64,000 bases of DNA. Source: Marinobacter salinus. Its GTDB lineage: Bacteria; Pseudomonadota; Gammaproteobacteria; Pseudomonadales; Oleiphilaceae. The stretch spans positions 3,658,001 through 3,722,000 of the forward strand of contig NZ_CP017715.1 of the NCBI RefSeq assembly GCF_001854125.1, in the 5' to 3' direction. The notes under the pieces were generated by a model. That model saw nothing but the letters and a program-made list of their open reading frames with translations, had not been told where the DNA came from and searched no databases. Shown here piece after piece: positions 34,597 to 45,450 of the stretch (the stretch's first letter is position 1; the number at the start of each line of letters is the position of its first letter). The position numbers and the translations under genes are program-made.

Positions 34597-34818
34597 ATGA
34601 GTGAATTCGACGAAAGCAATCTGGAACAGTCCGGGAGCTGGGGCGGCGACAGTGATGACACTCATTCTGTTGCCGGTCGTGCACGGGTGCGTGCGCAGCT
34701 GCAAGCGGATATCGAAGCCTTTTTGGTTCAGGGTGGCAGGATTCAGGAGGTAGACACCTCCTTCCGCTCTGATCCTTCCCGCAAGGTGGATGTGGGCTTC
34801 AATAACCGTTCCCTCTGA
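34597..34818 (+). CDS. SutA-like RNA polymerase-associated protein
   Basis: The 73-residue protein has an acidic, disordered N-terminus (residues 1-22) and a helix followed by the segment AFLVQGGRIQEV...RSDPSRK, which matches the C-terminal part of Pseudomonas SutA (EFLSRGGKVQEI...ADPPKK). SutA binds RNA polymerase and raises transcription during slow growth. This version is about 30 residues shorter than the Pseudomonas protein, mainly in the acidic part. A possible terminator follows directly. Assignment rests on remembered sequence similarity. Confidence 0.62.
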   Translation: MSEFDESNLEQSGSWGGDSDDTHSVAGRARVRAQLQADIEAFLVQGGRIQEVDTSFRSDPSRKVDVGFNNRSL

Positions 34819-34830
34819 TTTGGGTCGGAA

Positions 34831-34863
34831 CAGGCCGGGACCTTGTGTCCCGGTTCTGTTTTT
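34831..34863 (+). terminator. Intrinsic terminator after the SutA-like gene
   Basis: Stem CCGGGAC (34835-34841) / GTCCCGG (34847-34853), extended by ACAG/CTGT pairing with a bulge, and followed by TTTTT (34859-34863). It is 13 bases after the stop codon. Confidence 0.65.
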
Positions 34864-34970
34864 GACGTCGTTCTCGGCAGTCCCTGCCGCCCTGGTTTAT
34901 TCTCGTGCAACGTTACCGTGTCCGGAGCTGCCCTGACGCGGAGTAAGCCACTGACATATCCGGACTTTCT

Positions 34971-36008
34971 GTGACCTTCAAAACGCTTGCCAGGCCGTTG
35001 ATTTTCATCCCGTTGATAATAGCAGCGGTTGCTGTTTTCTGGTTGCTGTCAGGAGGCCCGGCCAGTGAGTCGCCACAGGCACCGGTGTCGGTCGCTGTGA
35101 AACCGGCTACACCGGATCGGGGTGCAAAACCGGTCGCGCCGGTTGAGCAACCTTCCATGTTGGTGGGTAAGGTCAATGAAGCGGCGCCGCCCAGACGGTT
35201 GCCGAAGTCGCTTTCAGGCACGTCCGTGCCCGCGGGATGGGCTAAAGTGGATAGCAGCGGCGCCCTGATTCCGACGGCGGAGCTACGGCAGATGTTCGAG
35301 TACTACCTGTCCGCGCTGGGTGAGGAATCTCTGCAACAGCTGGTTGCCCGAATTGAAAGCACGTTATCGATTCTTGAGGAGCCGGCCCGGAGTCAGGCGC
35401 TGGAGACACTCGGTGCTTACCTTGATTACAAACTCGCGGTATCCGATCTTGAGTCAGCCTTTGGTGACAGTACCCGGTTGTCCCCCATTGAAATGCAGCA
35501 ACGAATGGAAGAGATTCAGGCTTTGCGTCGTTCGTGGCTCGACAGCGAAACCGCAGACGTTTTTTTCGCCCAGGAAGAGGCTGTCGACCGTTTCCAGATC
35601 GAGAAACTGCGTATTGCCGGCAATGACACGTTAAGCAAACAGCAGAAACAAGAAGCCCTGGCCCGGGCGGAAGCTGCGTTGCCGGAGCCTCTGAGGGCCG
35701 CGCGCAAGGAAACCCGGCGCTTCGCCGATTATGAGCAGGCCCGGAGGGAGATGGCGGATAACCCGGAAGCTCTCCAGGCCTGGCGAGAACAGGCCTTCGG
35801 CACGGATACCGCAAAACGCCTTGCCGAACTGGAGCGAGAGCAACAAGCCTGGGATCAGCGCTGGCAAGCGTATTCTCAAGACCGCAAAAAACTGATGATG
35901 TCCGGGCTGGCTGGTCCGGAGCTTGAGGCTGCCATCGGTCACCTTCGGGGCCAGCATTTTAGCGAGACTGAACAAGTTCGGGCCAAGGCGCTCGATTCCA
36001 TCCGGTAA
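34971..36008 (+). CDS. lifO: Lipase secretion chaperone (Lif/foldase)
   Basis: The 345-residue protein has one N-terminal membrane anchor (about 9-27), an Ala/Pro-rich linker, and a helical periplasmic domain. The Lif signature RxxFDYxLSALGE appears as LRQMFEYYLSALGE near residue 105, and LRRSWLDSETADVFFAQEEAVDRFQ and YEQARREMADNPEALQAWREQAFG are further family blocks. Lif proteins fold class I/II secreted lipases in the periplasm and are nearly always next to the lipase gene; no lipase is present on either side here. Start is GTG with a weak ribosome-binding site. Confidence 0.88.
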   Translation: MTFKTLARPLIFIPLIIAAVAVFWLLSGGPASESPQAPVSVAVKPATPDRGAKPVAPVEQPSMLVGKVNEAAPPRRLPKSLSGTSVPAGWAKVDSSGALIPTAELRQMFEYYLSALGEESLQQLVARIESTLSILEEPARSQALETLGAYLDYKLAVSDLESAFGDSTRLSPIEMQQRMEEIQALRRSWLDSETADVFFAQEEAVDRFQIEKLRIAGNDTLSKQQKQEALARAEAALPEPLRAARKETRRFADYEQARREMADNPEALQAWREQAFGTDTAKRLAELEREQQAWDQRWQAYSQDRKKLMMSGLAGPELEAAIGHLRGQHFSETEQVRAKALDSIR

Positions 36009-36120
36009 CCATCTTGTCATACGCTGTTCCTATGCTGATGGGGGAGTCTGCATCCGGCGGCTTCAGGAGTGTATGATGGGGGTACAGAGCGCCTTTTTGG
36101 GCGCAGCCATCATCCATTGA

Positions 36121-37167
<1,047 letters not shown>

Positions 37168-37234
37168 GCAGGAAAATGGTATTCAAGCAGTGCCGGGGTT
37201 CGGCCGGTGCTGCGTCGACTGGAATTGAGGGATC

Positions 37235-39376
37235 ATGACGACGGAAACAGTGAAAAGCCTGACAGCGGAGGGTGAACATAGCGTTCCCGCCCCGGTAGAT
37301 ATACCGCCGACGGGGGAGGAGGTGAACCTTGACGCCAGCGAGAATTATTTCAACAGGGAGCTGAGTCAGCTCCAGTTCAATTATCGTGTGCTCAAGCAGG
37401 CACTGGACACCACGCATCCGCTGATCAATCGCCTGATCTTCTGCTGTATTTTCAGCAGTAACATGGACGAATTCTTTGAGATCCGCGTTGCCGGCTTGCG
37501 CCAGCAGATGAAATACGGTCGTGAAACCGTGGGCATGGACGGCATGATGCCTGAGCAGGCGCTGGCGGAAATCAGCCGGGTTGCCCACGATTACATCCAC
37601 GAACAGTACGACATCATCAATAATGTCCTGATTCCGGAGATGGAGCAGCAAAACATTCATTTCGTTCGTCGTAGGGAGTGGACCCCGGCCCAGGCGGAAT
37701 GGGTCAGGAACTACTTTGACGACGAAATCCTGCCGGTGGTCAGTCCCATTGGGCTGGATCCGTCTCATCCATTCCCAAGACTGGTCAACAAGAGCCTGAA
37801 CTTCATCGTAGAGCTGGATGGTAAAGATGCCTTTGGCCGGGAAACTGGCATGGCAATTGTACCTGCCCCTCGCTCTCTGCCCCGGCTGGTGCGCCTGCCC
37901 GATGACATCTGTGAGGGCGGTGAAAATCTGGTGTTTCTGTCATCGATGATCCACGCCCACGCCGATGAGCTGTTCCCGGGCATGGAAGTCAAGGGCTGTT
38001 ACCAGTTCCGCCTGACCCGGAATGCCGACCTTGAGCTGGAAGACGATCTGGAAGACCTGGCGTCGGCCCTCCGTGGTGAACTGCTGAGTCGTCGCTTTGG
38101 CGATGGCGTTCGTCTGGAGGTGGCGGACAACTGCCCGCAAGAACTGATGCAGTTTCTGCTGACCGAATTTGGTTTGACCGAACGTGATTTATATCAGGTT
38201 AATGGCCCGGTTAATCTGACGCGGCTGATGGCAGTAAGTGGTCTGGTCGATCGTCCGGACCTGACCTATTCCGGATTTTCACCATCCATTCCCAAGCAGA
38301 TTCGCAGCAAGGATTCGATGTTCGAGAGCATCCGCAAGAGACCGATCCTGCTTTTGCACCCCTATGAAAATTTCAGTCCGGTGGTCGATCTGCTGCGACA
38401 GGCCGCAAAGGATCCGCAGGTGCTGGCCATTCGCCAGACGCTCTATCGGACCGGCGCGGACTCCGAAATTGTCGAAGCGCTGGCAGATGCGGCCCGGCGC
38501 GGCAAGGAAGTAACCGCAGTTATTGAATTGCGGGCGCGTTTCAGCGAGGCGGAAAACCTGGAGCTGGCCAGCCGTCTGCAGGAGGCCGGGGTGATCGTGG
38601 TGTACGGGGTGGTAGGCTACAAGACTCACGCCAAGATGATTCTTATTGTGCGTCGCGAGGAAGGGCGGCTGCGCCGTTATGTGCACCTCGGCACGGGCAA
38701 TTATCACGCTGGCAATGCCCGGTTGTACACCGACTATAGTTTCATGACCTGTGACGAGTCCATTGGCGATGACGTCAACAAGCTGTTTCAGCAGTTGACG
38801 GGAATGGGCAAGGCGCTGAAGATCAAAAAACTCTTCCATTCACCGTTCACCCTGCACTCCCGCCTGTTAAGCCTGATTGACCGGGAAGCCGGGTTTGGCG
38901 AGAAAGGCCGGATTATTTTCAAGTTCAACGCGCTGACGGAGCCCCAAATTATCAAGGCACTTTACCGGGCCTCGCAGGCCGGCGTGAAGGTCGACCTGAT
39001 CGTTCGGGGAATCTGTTGCCTGAGGCCTGAAGTGCCGGGGCTCTCGGATAACATCCGGGTACGGTCCATCATTGGTCGTTTCCTTGAGCACACCCGGGTG
39101 TACTATTTCGGAAATAATGGCCGGCCGGATGTGTATTGTTCCAGTGCGGATGCCATGGAGCGCAATCTGCTGAGCCGCGTCGAAACTGCCTTTCCGATTG
39201 AGGATCCCGCCCTCCTGGCGCGGGTCCGTGAGGATCTGGATACCTATCTTGCGGACAACTGCCAGTCCTGGGTGCTGCACCCGGATGGCAGCTATGTCCA
39301 GAATCAGCCTGCTGAAGGTGAAGATCGACTGGCTTCGCAACTGGTGCTGCTTGAGCGGTTAACCGGTAAAACCTGA
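37235..39376 (+). CDS. ppk: Polyphosphate kinase 1
   Basis: The 713-residue enzyme makes long-chain polyphosphate from ATP. It has the N-terminal helical domain (NYFNRELSQLQFNYRVL, SNMDEFFEIRVAGL), the head domain, and the two phospholipase-D-like C-terminal domains. The phosphorylated-histidine region HLGTGNYHAGNARLYTDYS lies at about residue 485, and the second domain has LIVRGICCLRP and RFLEHTRVYYF. No Pho box is visible in its 67-bp upstream spacer. It is followed 13 bases later by a YdgA-like gene, probably in the same transcript. Confidence 0.96.
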   Translation: MTTETVKSLTAEGEHSVPAPVDIPPTGEEVNLDASENYFNRELSQLQFNYRVLKQALDTTHPLINRLIFCCIFSSNMDEFFEIRVAGLRQQMKYGRETVGMDGMMPEQALAEISRVAHDYIHEQYDIINNVLIPEMEQQNIHFVRRREWTPAQAEWVRNYFDDEILPVVSPIGLDPSHPFPRLVNKSLNFIVELDGKDAFGRETGMAIVPAPRSLPRLVRLPDDICEGGENLVFLSSMIHAHADELFPGMEVKGCYQFRLTRNADLELEDDLEDLASALRGELLSRRFGDGVRLEVADNCPQELMQFLLTEFGLTERDLYQVNGPVNLTRLMAVSGLVDRPDLTYSGFSPSIPKQIRSKDSMFESIRKRPILLLHPYENFSPVVDLLRQAAKDPQVLAIRQTLYRTGADSEIVEALADAARRGKEVTAVIELRARFSEAENLELASRLQEAGVIVVYGVVGYKTHAKMILIVRREEGRLRRYVHLGTGNYHAGNARLYTDYSFMTCDESIGDDVNKLFQQLTGMGKALKIKKLFHSPFTLHSRLLSLIDREAGFGEKGRIIFKFNALTEPQIIKALYRASQAGVKVDLIVRGICCLRPEVPGLSDNIRVRSIIGRFLEHTRVYYFGNNGRPDVYCSSADAMERNLLSRVETAFPIEDPALLARVREDLDTYLADNCQSWVLHPDGSYVQNQPAEGEDRLASQLVLLERLTGKT

Positions 39377-39389
39377 ACGGAGAGAACCC

Positions 39390-40679
39390 TTGCAGAAACG
39401 ATGGATGATTGCTGGAGCCGGTGTGCTGGTTGTAGCGGGTGCCATGCCCTGGGCCGTGGGGTATGTTACAGAACAACAGTGGCAGGCCGTGACACAGGAA
39501 GTGAATAGCGCCCAGCCATTTGTCCAGCTTCAGACCGGGGAGTATCGCCGGGGCTTCCTCGGAGCCGAGCTGAAAGGGTCTTTGAGGATCGTGAATCCTG
39601 AGACCGGTGAGCCCCATAAGGTCGATTATCGTGGCTATGTGAGTCACGGAGTTACTGGCAGCCTGCTCGATTTTGAACCTGCCGGGGGCTGGGCTCCGGA
39701 GGGTGTGGACTGGTTTCCGGATGCACTGCCAAAGCTGACTCTTGAAACGCGGATATGGGGAACGGCGATTGTCGAGCTGGTTGCTCCGGTTATGACCATT
39801 ACCGATACCGAAACCGGAGAGTCCCTGAACTCCAGTGGTGGGCTGGCGAGGGTGGAAATCAGTGACTCGGGGTCTTCCGCCGAGGCGCTTCTGGTATGGC
39901 CGGCGGTCAGCCTTTCCGGACCTGATATGGATATCCGGATCTCCGATATCCATATGGAGCAGACAATGGCACATCTGCTTGGCGGTCTTTGGACCGGAAA
40001 TGGAGAGCTGGAAATCGGTTCTGCGACAGTCGCACTGACCGATGGCAACGCCTTGACCCTTCGCGGTTTCGGCCTGACCAGCACCAGCGAGGCAAGGGAT
40101 GGAGGCGCGCGGCTGGATTCCAGGGCAGCGATTGACGTGCAAGAGGTTGCCCGGGAAAACCAGAGTTACGGCCCTCACCGGTTAGTGCTGTCTCTCGATA
40201 ATCTGGATGTACAAAGCTGGAACGACGTCACTGAGGGTATGTCTGAATTGCAGGCCATAGCGCTTCAGCAGGAAACCACTGGTGCTGTGCAACCGGAGCA
40301 ACAGTTGGCTGCCATGGAGAAGGTGAACAGGTCAGTGCGGGATCTTGCCGCTGCGGGTTTTTCCATCGGGTTCCCCGAGCTGATCCTGGCAACACCTGAA
40401 GGCGAAGTGCAAGGCAATGCAGTGATCCGCCACCCGGAGCTTACCGGGCAGCAGAAGGCGGGCATGCTGATGGTGATGCAGCGCTTGACGGGTGAGATGA
40501 ACCTGAGCCTGCCTGTGGCACTGGCTGAGAATTATCCGGAACTGAGGATGCAGCTGGCACCCATGGTCAAACAGGGGTTGCTGGTTCAGGATGGAGGCCG
40601 ACTGGAGATGAAGGCCACCATGAGGGATCTCATGGTGGATATAAACGGTGTCGAGATTCCTCTCCCTCCGTTGCTCTAG
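39390..40679 (+). CDS. YdgA/DUF945 family protein
   Basis: The 429-residue protein has a single N-terminal membrane helix (about 5-25) followed by a long beta-rich domain, presumably periplasmic. The start MQKRWMIAGAGVLVVAGAMPWAVGY, the alternating polar/apolar strands and the length match the DUF945 (YdgA) family, whose function is unknown. It starts with TTG, well placed after GGAGAG, whereas the in-frame ATG at 39405 has no ribosome-binding site. It lies downstream of ppk and ends before a bidirectional terminator. Confidence 0.78.
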   Translation: MQKRWMIAGAGVLVVAGAMPWAVGYVTEQQWQAVTQEVNSAQPFVQLQTGEYRRGFLGAELKGSLRIVNPETGEPHKVDYRGYVSHGVTGSLLDFEPAGGWAPEGVDWFPDALPKLTLETRIWGTAIVELVAPVMTITDTETGESLNSSGGLARVEISDSGSSAEALLVWPAVSLSGPDMDIRISDIHMEQTMAHLLGGLWTGNGELEIGSATVALTDGNALTLRGFGLTSTSEARDGGARLDSRAAIDVQEVARENQSYGPHRLVLSLDNLDVQSWNDVTEGMSELQAIALQQETTGAVQPEQQLAAMEKVNRSVRDLAAAGFSIGFPELILATPEGEVQGNAVIRHPELTGQQKAGMLMVMQRLTGEMNLSLPVALAENYPELRMQLAPMVKQGLLVQDGGRLEMKATMRDLMVDINGVEIPLPPLL

Positions 40680-40697
40680 CTTCTGGATTCGAGCGAT

Positions 40698-40722
40698 AAA
40701 AGAGCCTCTGCGGGGCTTTTTT
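40698..40722. terminator. Bidirectional terminator between ydgA-like gene and ferredoxin gene
   Basis: AAAAGAGCC (40698-40706) pairs with GGCTTTTTT (40714-40722), loop TCTGCGG, giving A-tract and T-tract on opposite sides. It separates two convergent genes and so can serve both. Confidence 0.7.
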
Positions 40723-40724
40723 AA

Positions 40725-41482
<758 letters not shown>

Positions 41483-41539
41483 TTACAGGCGCCTAGAATA
41501 TCAGCATTCGCCGGTTTTCTGTAGGTTATGGGCTGATGA

Positions 41540-43132
41540 TTAACGGCCCAAACGGTGAGCCAGTCGGGAACTGTTTCTCGCTGCCAGCGCATAGACAGAC
41601 AACTGGGGGTTGGCGCCAATGCTGGTCGGGAAGATGGAGGCATCGTGAACGCTGAGGTTGCTCACGTGGTGGTGCTCGCCAAAGCCATTCACCACTGAAT
41701 TCTCCGGATCGGATCCCATGCCGCAGCCACCCATCTGGTGGGCGGTAAACAAGCGAACGCGATGGGGCTCCATGGCGATATTGGCGATGGCAGTTTTGGC
41801 GTCTGCCCAGTTGTCGTACCAGTCGGAGTCAAGGTGCACTAGTCGTACCTTTTTCGCACCAGCGGCAAACTGGATTTCGGCCATGGTGTAGAAAGCTTCC
41901 CTTAAACCCTTCCAGAGGTAATCTGTCACCGGATAGTCCAGCATCGGGCTACCGTCGTCCCTGATCGATACTGTGCCGCCTGGGCTCTCCGGATGAAAAC
42001 CGTCCCGGATCAGGGCAAGGACGGACTGGGTCCAGGGCAGGCCGGTCATGGCGTCAATCTGGGCTCGCCCGTGCCCAGGAATGACCCCGGAAGACATTGC
42101 CGGATGCAAGGGCGGTACTTCGAGCTTGAATCCGACTGGTCCATTAACGCCGTTTTTGAAGTTGAACTCGTCGGAATAGATCGACTGGGGTGCACCATAG
42201 AACGGATCTACTTTTTCGGGCATTTGCGCGACGGTGGCATTGACAGGATGGATGAACGACCGCTTGCCAATCCTCCGGAAGGGATCGGGAATCTCCGAGC
42301 GTAGCAACAGCCCCGGCGAGCCGATGGCGCTGGCCGCCACCACAAAATGGCGAGCCTTCAAGGTGACTGTCACTCCGGACGGCTCGACGCCATCGCTGTT
42401 CATGGCGCTCGCCTGCAGGTGCTCAATTCGGTCCTGATTCATTACCAGGCGTTCGGCGCGAAGTCCGTGGAATAACCGGGCCTGGTTGTCCAGGGCGCCG
42501 GGGATAGTGGTCATCAGGGCCCCCTGCTTGGCATTGGTGGGGCAGCCGACACCGCAGTAACCAAGGTTCCAGCAGCCCTTAACATTTCTCGGAATGATCT
42601 GCCATTTGTAGCCGAGCTTTTCACAGCCCTGGCGCAGGACGTCGTTGTTGACGTTGGGGGCCACTTGCCAGGGTGCCATGGAATGCCGCTCTTCGCGCCC
42701 TTCAAACCAGGGAGCCATGGCATCCGGTGTCAGGTTGTCCAGACCAAATTTTTCTGACCAATAGGTCAGGGTCTCGTCAGGAGTGCGGAAGCTGGATGTC
42801 CAGTTGACGGTGGTGGATCCGCCGACACAGCGACCCTGCAGTATGGCGATGGCGCCATCCTTGGTGACCCGACTCATGCCTTCCTGGTAAAGGTTGGCGT
42901 AGGACGTGAGTTCATCCATTTTGAAGTCTTTCTGGTAATACAGCCGTCCTTCTTCTACCAGAATCACCGACAGACCGCTTTTTGCCAGGATTTCTGCGGT
43001 GGTGCCTCCCCCCGCTCCGGTGCCGACAACAACCACGTCTGCCTCGTGGGTCTGGTTCTCGGTCAGGGTAGCGCCGTCAGTCACTTTCCAGCCTGATGCA
43101 AGGCCCTGGGCAATACGATCGGTTAACGACAT
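41540..43132 (-). CDS. laoA: GMC-type long-chain alcohol dehydrogenase, LaoA-like
   Basis: The 530-residue FAD enzyme of the glucose-methanol-choline family has the N-terminal dinucleotide motif VVVGTGAGGGTTAEIL, a signature GRCVGGSTTVNW, and the C-terminal GMC end ANPQLSVYALAARNSSRLA with HQMGGCGMG. The gene order laoA-laoB-laoC with a divergent tetR-type laoR, next to coaD and ferredoxin, matches PA0364-PA0367 of Pseudomonas aeruginosa, described as LaoABCR for oxidation of long-chain alcohols from alkanes or SDS. ATG at 43132 is used; the frame extends 99 bases further without support. Confidence 0.82.
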   Translation of the reverse strand: MSLTDRIAQGLASGWKVTDGATLTENQTHEADVVVVGTGAGGGTTAEILAKSGLSVILVEEGRLYYQKDFKMDELTSYANLYQEGMSRVTKDGAIAILQGRCVGGSTTVNWTSSFRTPDETLTYWSEKFGLDNLTPDAMAPWFEGREERHSMAPWQVAPNVNNDVLRQGCEKLGYKWQIIPRNVKGCWNLGYCGVGCPTNAKQGALMTTIPGALDNQARLFHGLRAERLVMNQDRIEHLQASAMNSDGVEPSGVTVTLKARHFVVAASAIGSPGLLLRSEIPDPFRRIGKRSFIHPVNATVAQMPEKVDPFYGAPQSIYSDEFNFKNGVNGPVGFKLEVPPLHPAMSSGVIPGHGRAQIDAMTGLPWTQSVLALIRDGFHPESPGGTVSIRDDGSPMLDYPVTDYLWKGLREAFYTMAEIQFAAGAKKVRLVHLDSDWYDNWADAKTAIANIAMEPHRVRLFTAHQMGGCGMGSDPENSVVNGFGEHHHVSNLSVHDASIFPTSIGANPQLSVYALAARNSSRLAHRLGR

Positions 43133-43158
43133 GGTTGGCTCCGTAAATCGGCGTGGGG

Positions 43159-43794
43159 TCAGGCGTTGTTGAACTGGGGCAGGGCCTCGACAGCGTATTG
43201 GGGCGGCCCCGGGTAGCCCGAGAGATGCCATTGGTCCCTGTGGCCATAGAAGGCCACATTGCTGATTTTGGTAAGGGCGATGTAGCCATTGTTGAACAGC
43301 CCGAGGCTACTGGTACGCCAGCGCTCCAGGAAGGCGTCTGCCTCAGAGGTAGTGACATTCGGCCAGCTTGACCAGACCCGTGCAATGGTTACGCGGGTCA
43401 GTCCGAAATTGAGCAGGTCGAACAAGCGGCGAAGTTCGCGCTGGTTGGCCGGACCGAAATTATAGATGCCGGAATCAATACGCTCAATGCTGGAAGCGAT
43501 CGCCGTCCGGCGCGCCAGGGGTTGCTCCGGAAGTCCGGGGCCAATGATGGCAGGGAGCAGGGCCTCGAAGAGCTGAATGTCTTCCCGGGTCAGAAAACGG
43601 AACCGGTAACGGGCATCCATGCGGGTGCCAACGGCACTGAGCCGGCCGGCAGGGGCTGTGGCGCAGCCACTCAGGCTGGCAGATATACTGACGGTGCCCA
43701 GGAAAAGGGTACCGGCCATCCCGGTTTTCAGAAAGTTGCGGCGGCCGGTATTGGTGAGCCCATCGGTATGTGAGTTGGCTTGATCGTCGATCAT
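43159..43794 (-). CDS. laoB: Tat-exported small subunit of alcohol dehydrogenase, LaoB-like
   Basis: The 211-residue protein has a twin-arginine signal (Arg18-Arg19 in GRRNFLKTGMAGTLFL) and a lipobox LSGC ending at Cys44, so it should be exported folded, or anchor a complex to the membrane. The mature part is helical and resembles small subunits accompanying GMC dehydrogenases (gluconate 2-dehydrogenase subunit 3-like). It lies between laoC (29 bases upstream) and laoA (26 bases downstream). LaoA itself has no signal peptide and could be carried out by this partner (inference). Confidence 0.72.
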   Translation of the reverse strand: MIDDQANSHTDGLTNTGRRNFLKTGMAGTLFLGTVSISASLSGCATAPAGRLSAVGTRMDARYRFRFLTREDIQLFEALLPAIIGPGLPEQPLARRTAIASSIERIDSGIYNFGPANQRELRRLFDLLNFGLTRVTIARVWSSWPNVTTSEADAFLERWRTSSLGLFNNGYIALTKISNVAFYGHRDQWHLSGYPGPPQYAVEALPQFNNA

Positions 43795-43823
43795 GGTGGT
43801 CTCTTGTTATTGTTTGACCAGAG

Positions 43824-45269
43824 TTAACGAATAAAGAACTTATATACCATCTTGTGGGCTGCGGTTCCGTGCGGTGCATACACAAATTTGCCACTGTTGA
43901 ACTTCTGTTTGGCAAAGATGGCCCGGTGGTGGGAGAAGGTCAAAAAGCCTTCCCGGCCATGATAGTGGCCCATGCCGGAATCGCCGATGCCGCCGAAAGG
44001 CAAATCATCCTGAGCAACATGCATCAGTGCATCGTTAATGCACATGCCGCCGGAGTGCGTCTTGTCCACCACACGCTGTTGCTCGGCTCTGTCATAGCCA
44101 AAGAAATACAGCGCCAGTGGCCGTGGGCGGTCGTTGATGTAGTGAATCGCTTCGTCCAGACCTCCATAGCTGACAACGGGTAGCAGTGGGCCGAAGATCT
44201 CGTCCTGCATCACTTTCATGTCCGGTGTGGTATTCAGGATCAACGTCAGGGGAATCTTTCGGGTGCCGTCCTTCAGGTTTTCCCGCGCCGGATTTATCTC
44301 GATGATTTCGGCGCCTTTGGTGCGGGCATCTTCAATGTAGCTCTGCAACCGCTCATATTGCCGCTCGTTGATGATTGCGGTGTAGTCATCGTTGTCACGC
44401 AGGCTCGGGTACATTTCCGAAAAGCGGGTACGGAACTCGTCGACGAACGCCTGGGTGCGGTCGGCCGGGCAGAGCACGTAATCTGGGGCAACGCAGGTCT
44501 GGCCGGCATTGAAGGCCTTGCCGAAGGCGATGCGCTGGGCCGCGTCTTCCATGGGAACATCCGGCGATACGATGGCCGGTGATTTACCGCCCAGTTCCAG
44601 TGTAACCGGTGTCAGGTTCTCTGCCGCAGCGCGCATGACCAGTTTTCCGACTGAGGTAGAGCCGGTAAACAGCAGGTGGTCAAAGGGCCGGGAAGAGAAG
44701 TCTGCGGCGACGTCCGCCTCCCCGGTAATGACCGACACAAGTTCTTCCGGGAACGAGGCCTCAATGATTTCCTTGAATAACGCCGAGGTGTGAGGCGTGT
44801 ATTCAGACATCTTGATCATTGTGCGATTTCCAGCGGCGAGCGAAGCCACCAGCGGTCCGACGGCGAGATAGAGCGGATAGTTCCAGGGCACTATCACCCC
44901 GACAACACCCTTGGGCTGATAGTGGACTTTGTTGCTGGCTGGCTGAAACAGCAGGGAGACATGGCGTTTCGAAGGCTTCATCCAGTCGTTGAGGTTTTTC
45001 AGGGTGTAGTTGATGCCCTGAATGGAAGGCATAACCTCTGCGATCAGGGACTCGTCCCGGGAGCGGCAACTGAAATCGCGATCAATAGCTTCCAGCAGTC
45101 GGTCCTGGTTGGTCAGGAGGGCTCGCTTTAATCGCTTCAGGTTTTCCTGTCGTTCGGTCAGGGACGGCATCGGATTGTTGCGAAATGCGCTTTTCTGATC
45201 GTCGAAGACCCTGTGGGTGTGCTGGATTTGCTTTTTGCTCTCGGTAAGCTGGACGACAGTGGCTCCCAT
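43824..45269 (-). CDS. laoC: Aldehyde dehydrogenase, coniferyl-aldehyde-dehydrogenase-like (LaoC)
   Basis: The 481-residue NAD(P)-dependent enzyme oxidises aldehydes to acids. Catalytic Glu lies in VTLELGGKSP and catalytic Cys in NAGQTCVAPDY; FTGSTSVGKLVM is the nucleotide loop. The C-terminal tail (FVYAPHGTAAHKMVYKFFIR) is of the membrane-associated class III/fatty aldehyde type. The ATG at 45269 follows GGGAGAACACC; an upstream extension is not supported. First gene of laoCBA, divergent from laoR with an 18-bp palindrome between them. It would complete conversion of long-chain alcohol to fatty acid. Confidence 0.85.
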   Translation of the reverse strand: MGATVVQLTESKKQIQHTHRVFDDQKSAFRNNPMPSLTERQENLKRLKRALLTNQDRLLEAIDRDFSCRSRDESLIAEVMPSIQGINYTLKNLNDWMKPSKRHVSLLFQPASNKVHYQPKGVVGVIVPWNYPLYLAVGPLVASLAAGNRTMIKMSEYTPHTSALFKEIIEASFPEELVSVITGEADVAADFSSRPFDHLLFTGSTSVGKLVMRAAAENLTPVTLELGGKSPAIVSPDVPMEDAAQRIAFGKAFNAGQTCVAPDYVLCPADRTQAFVDEFRTRFSEMYPSLRDNDDYTAIINERQYERLQSYIEDARTKGAEIIEINPARENLKDGTRKIPLTLILNTTPDMKVMQDEIFGPLLPVVSYGGLDEAIHYINDRPRPLALYFFGYDRAEQQRVVDKTHSGGMCINDALMHVAQDDLPFGGIGDSGMGHYHGREGFLTFSHHRAIFAKQKFNSGKFVYAPHGTAAHKMVYKFFIR

Positions 45270-45362
45270 GGTGTTCTCCCTTATACGGCACCGTCTCATC
45301 TGGCCGGCAACCTGTTGTTGTGTGGTGGCGAAAAAATGCTCAATTTGCGCTATGGGGTATTA

Positions 45363-45380
45363 TTAGAGTATATACTCTAA
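45363..45380. promoter_or_regulatory. Perfect 18-bp palindrome, likely LaoR operator
   Basis: TTAGAGTATATACTCTAA is completely self-complementary. It lies in the 181-bp divergent spacer between laoC and laoR, 94 bases from the laoC ATG and 71 bases from the laoR ATG, where one site could control both promoters. Size and symmetry match operators of TetR-type repressors. Confidence 0.75.
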
Positions 45381-45450
45381 GTAGTCAAGTGAGGTCCGCT
45401 GGCCTATCGGGCCATCCTCGCATCCGCGAAAAACAAATGCCGGCGAGTCT

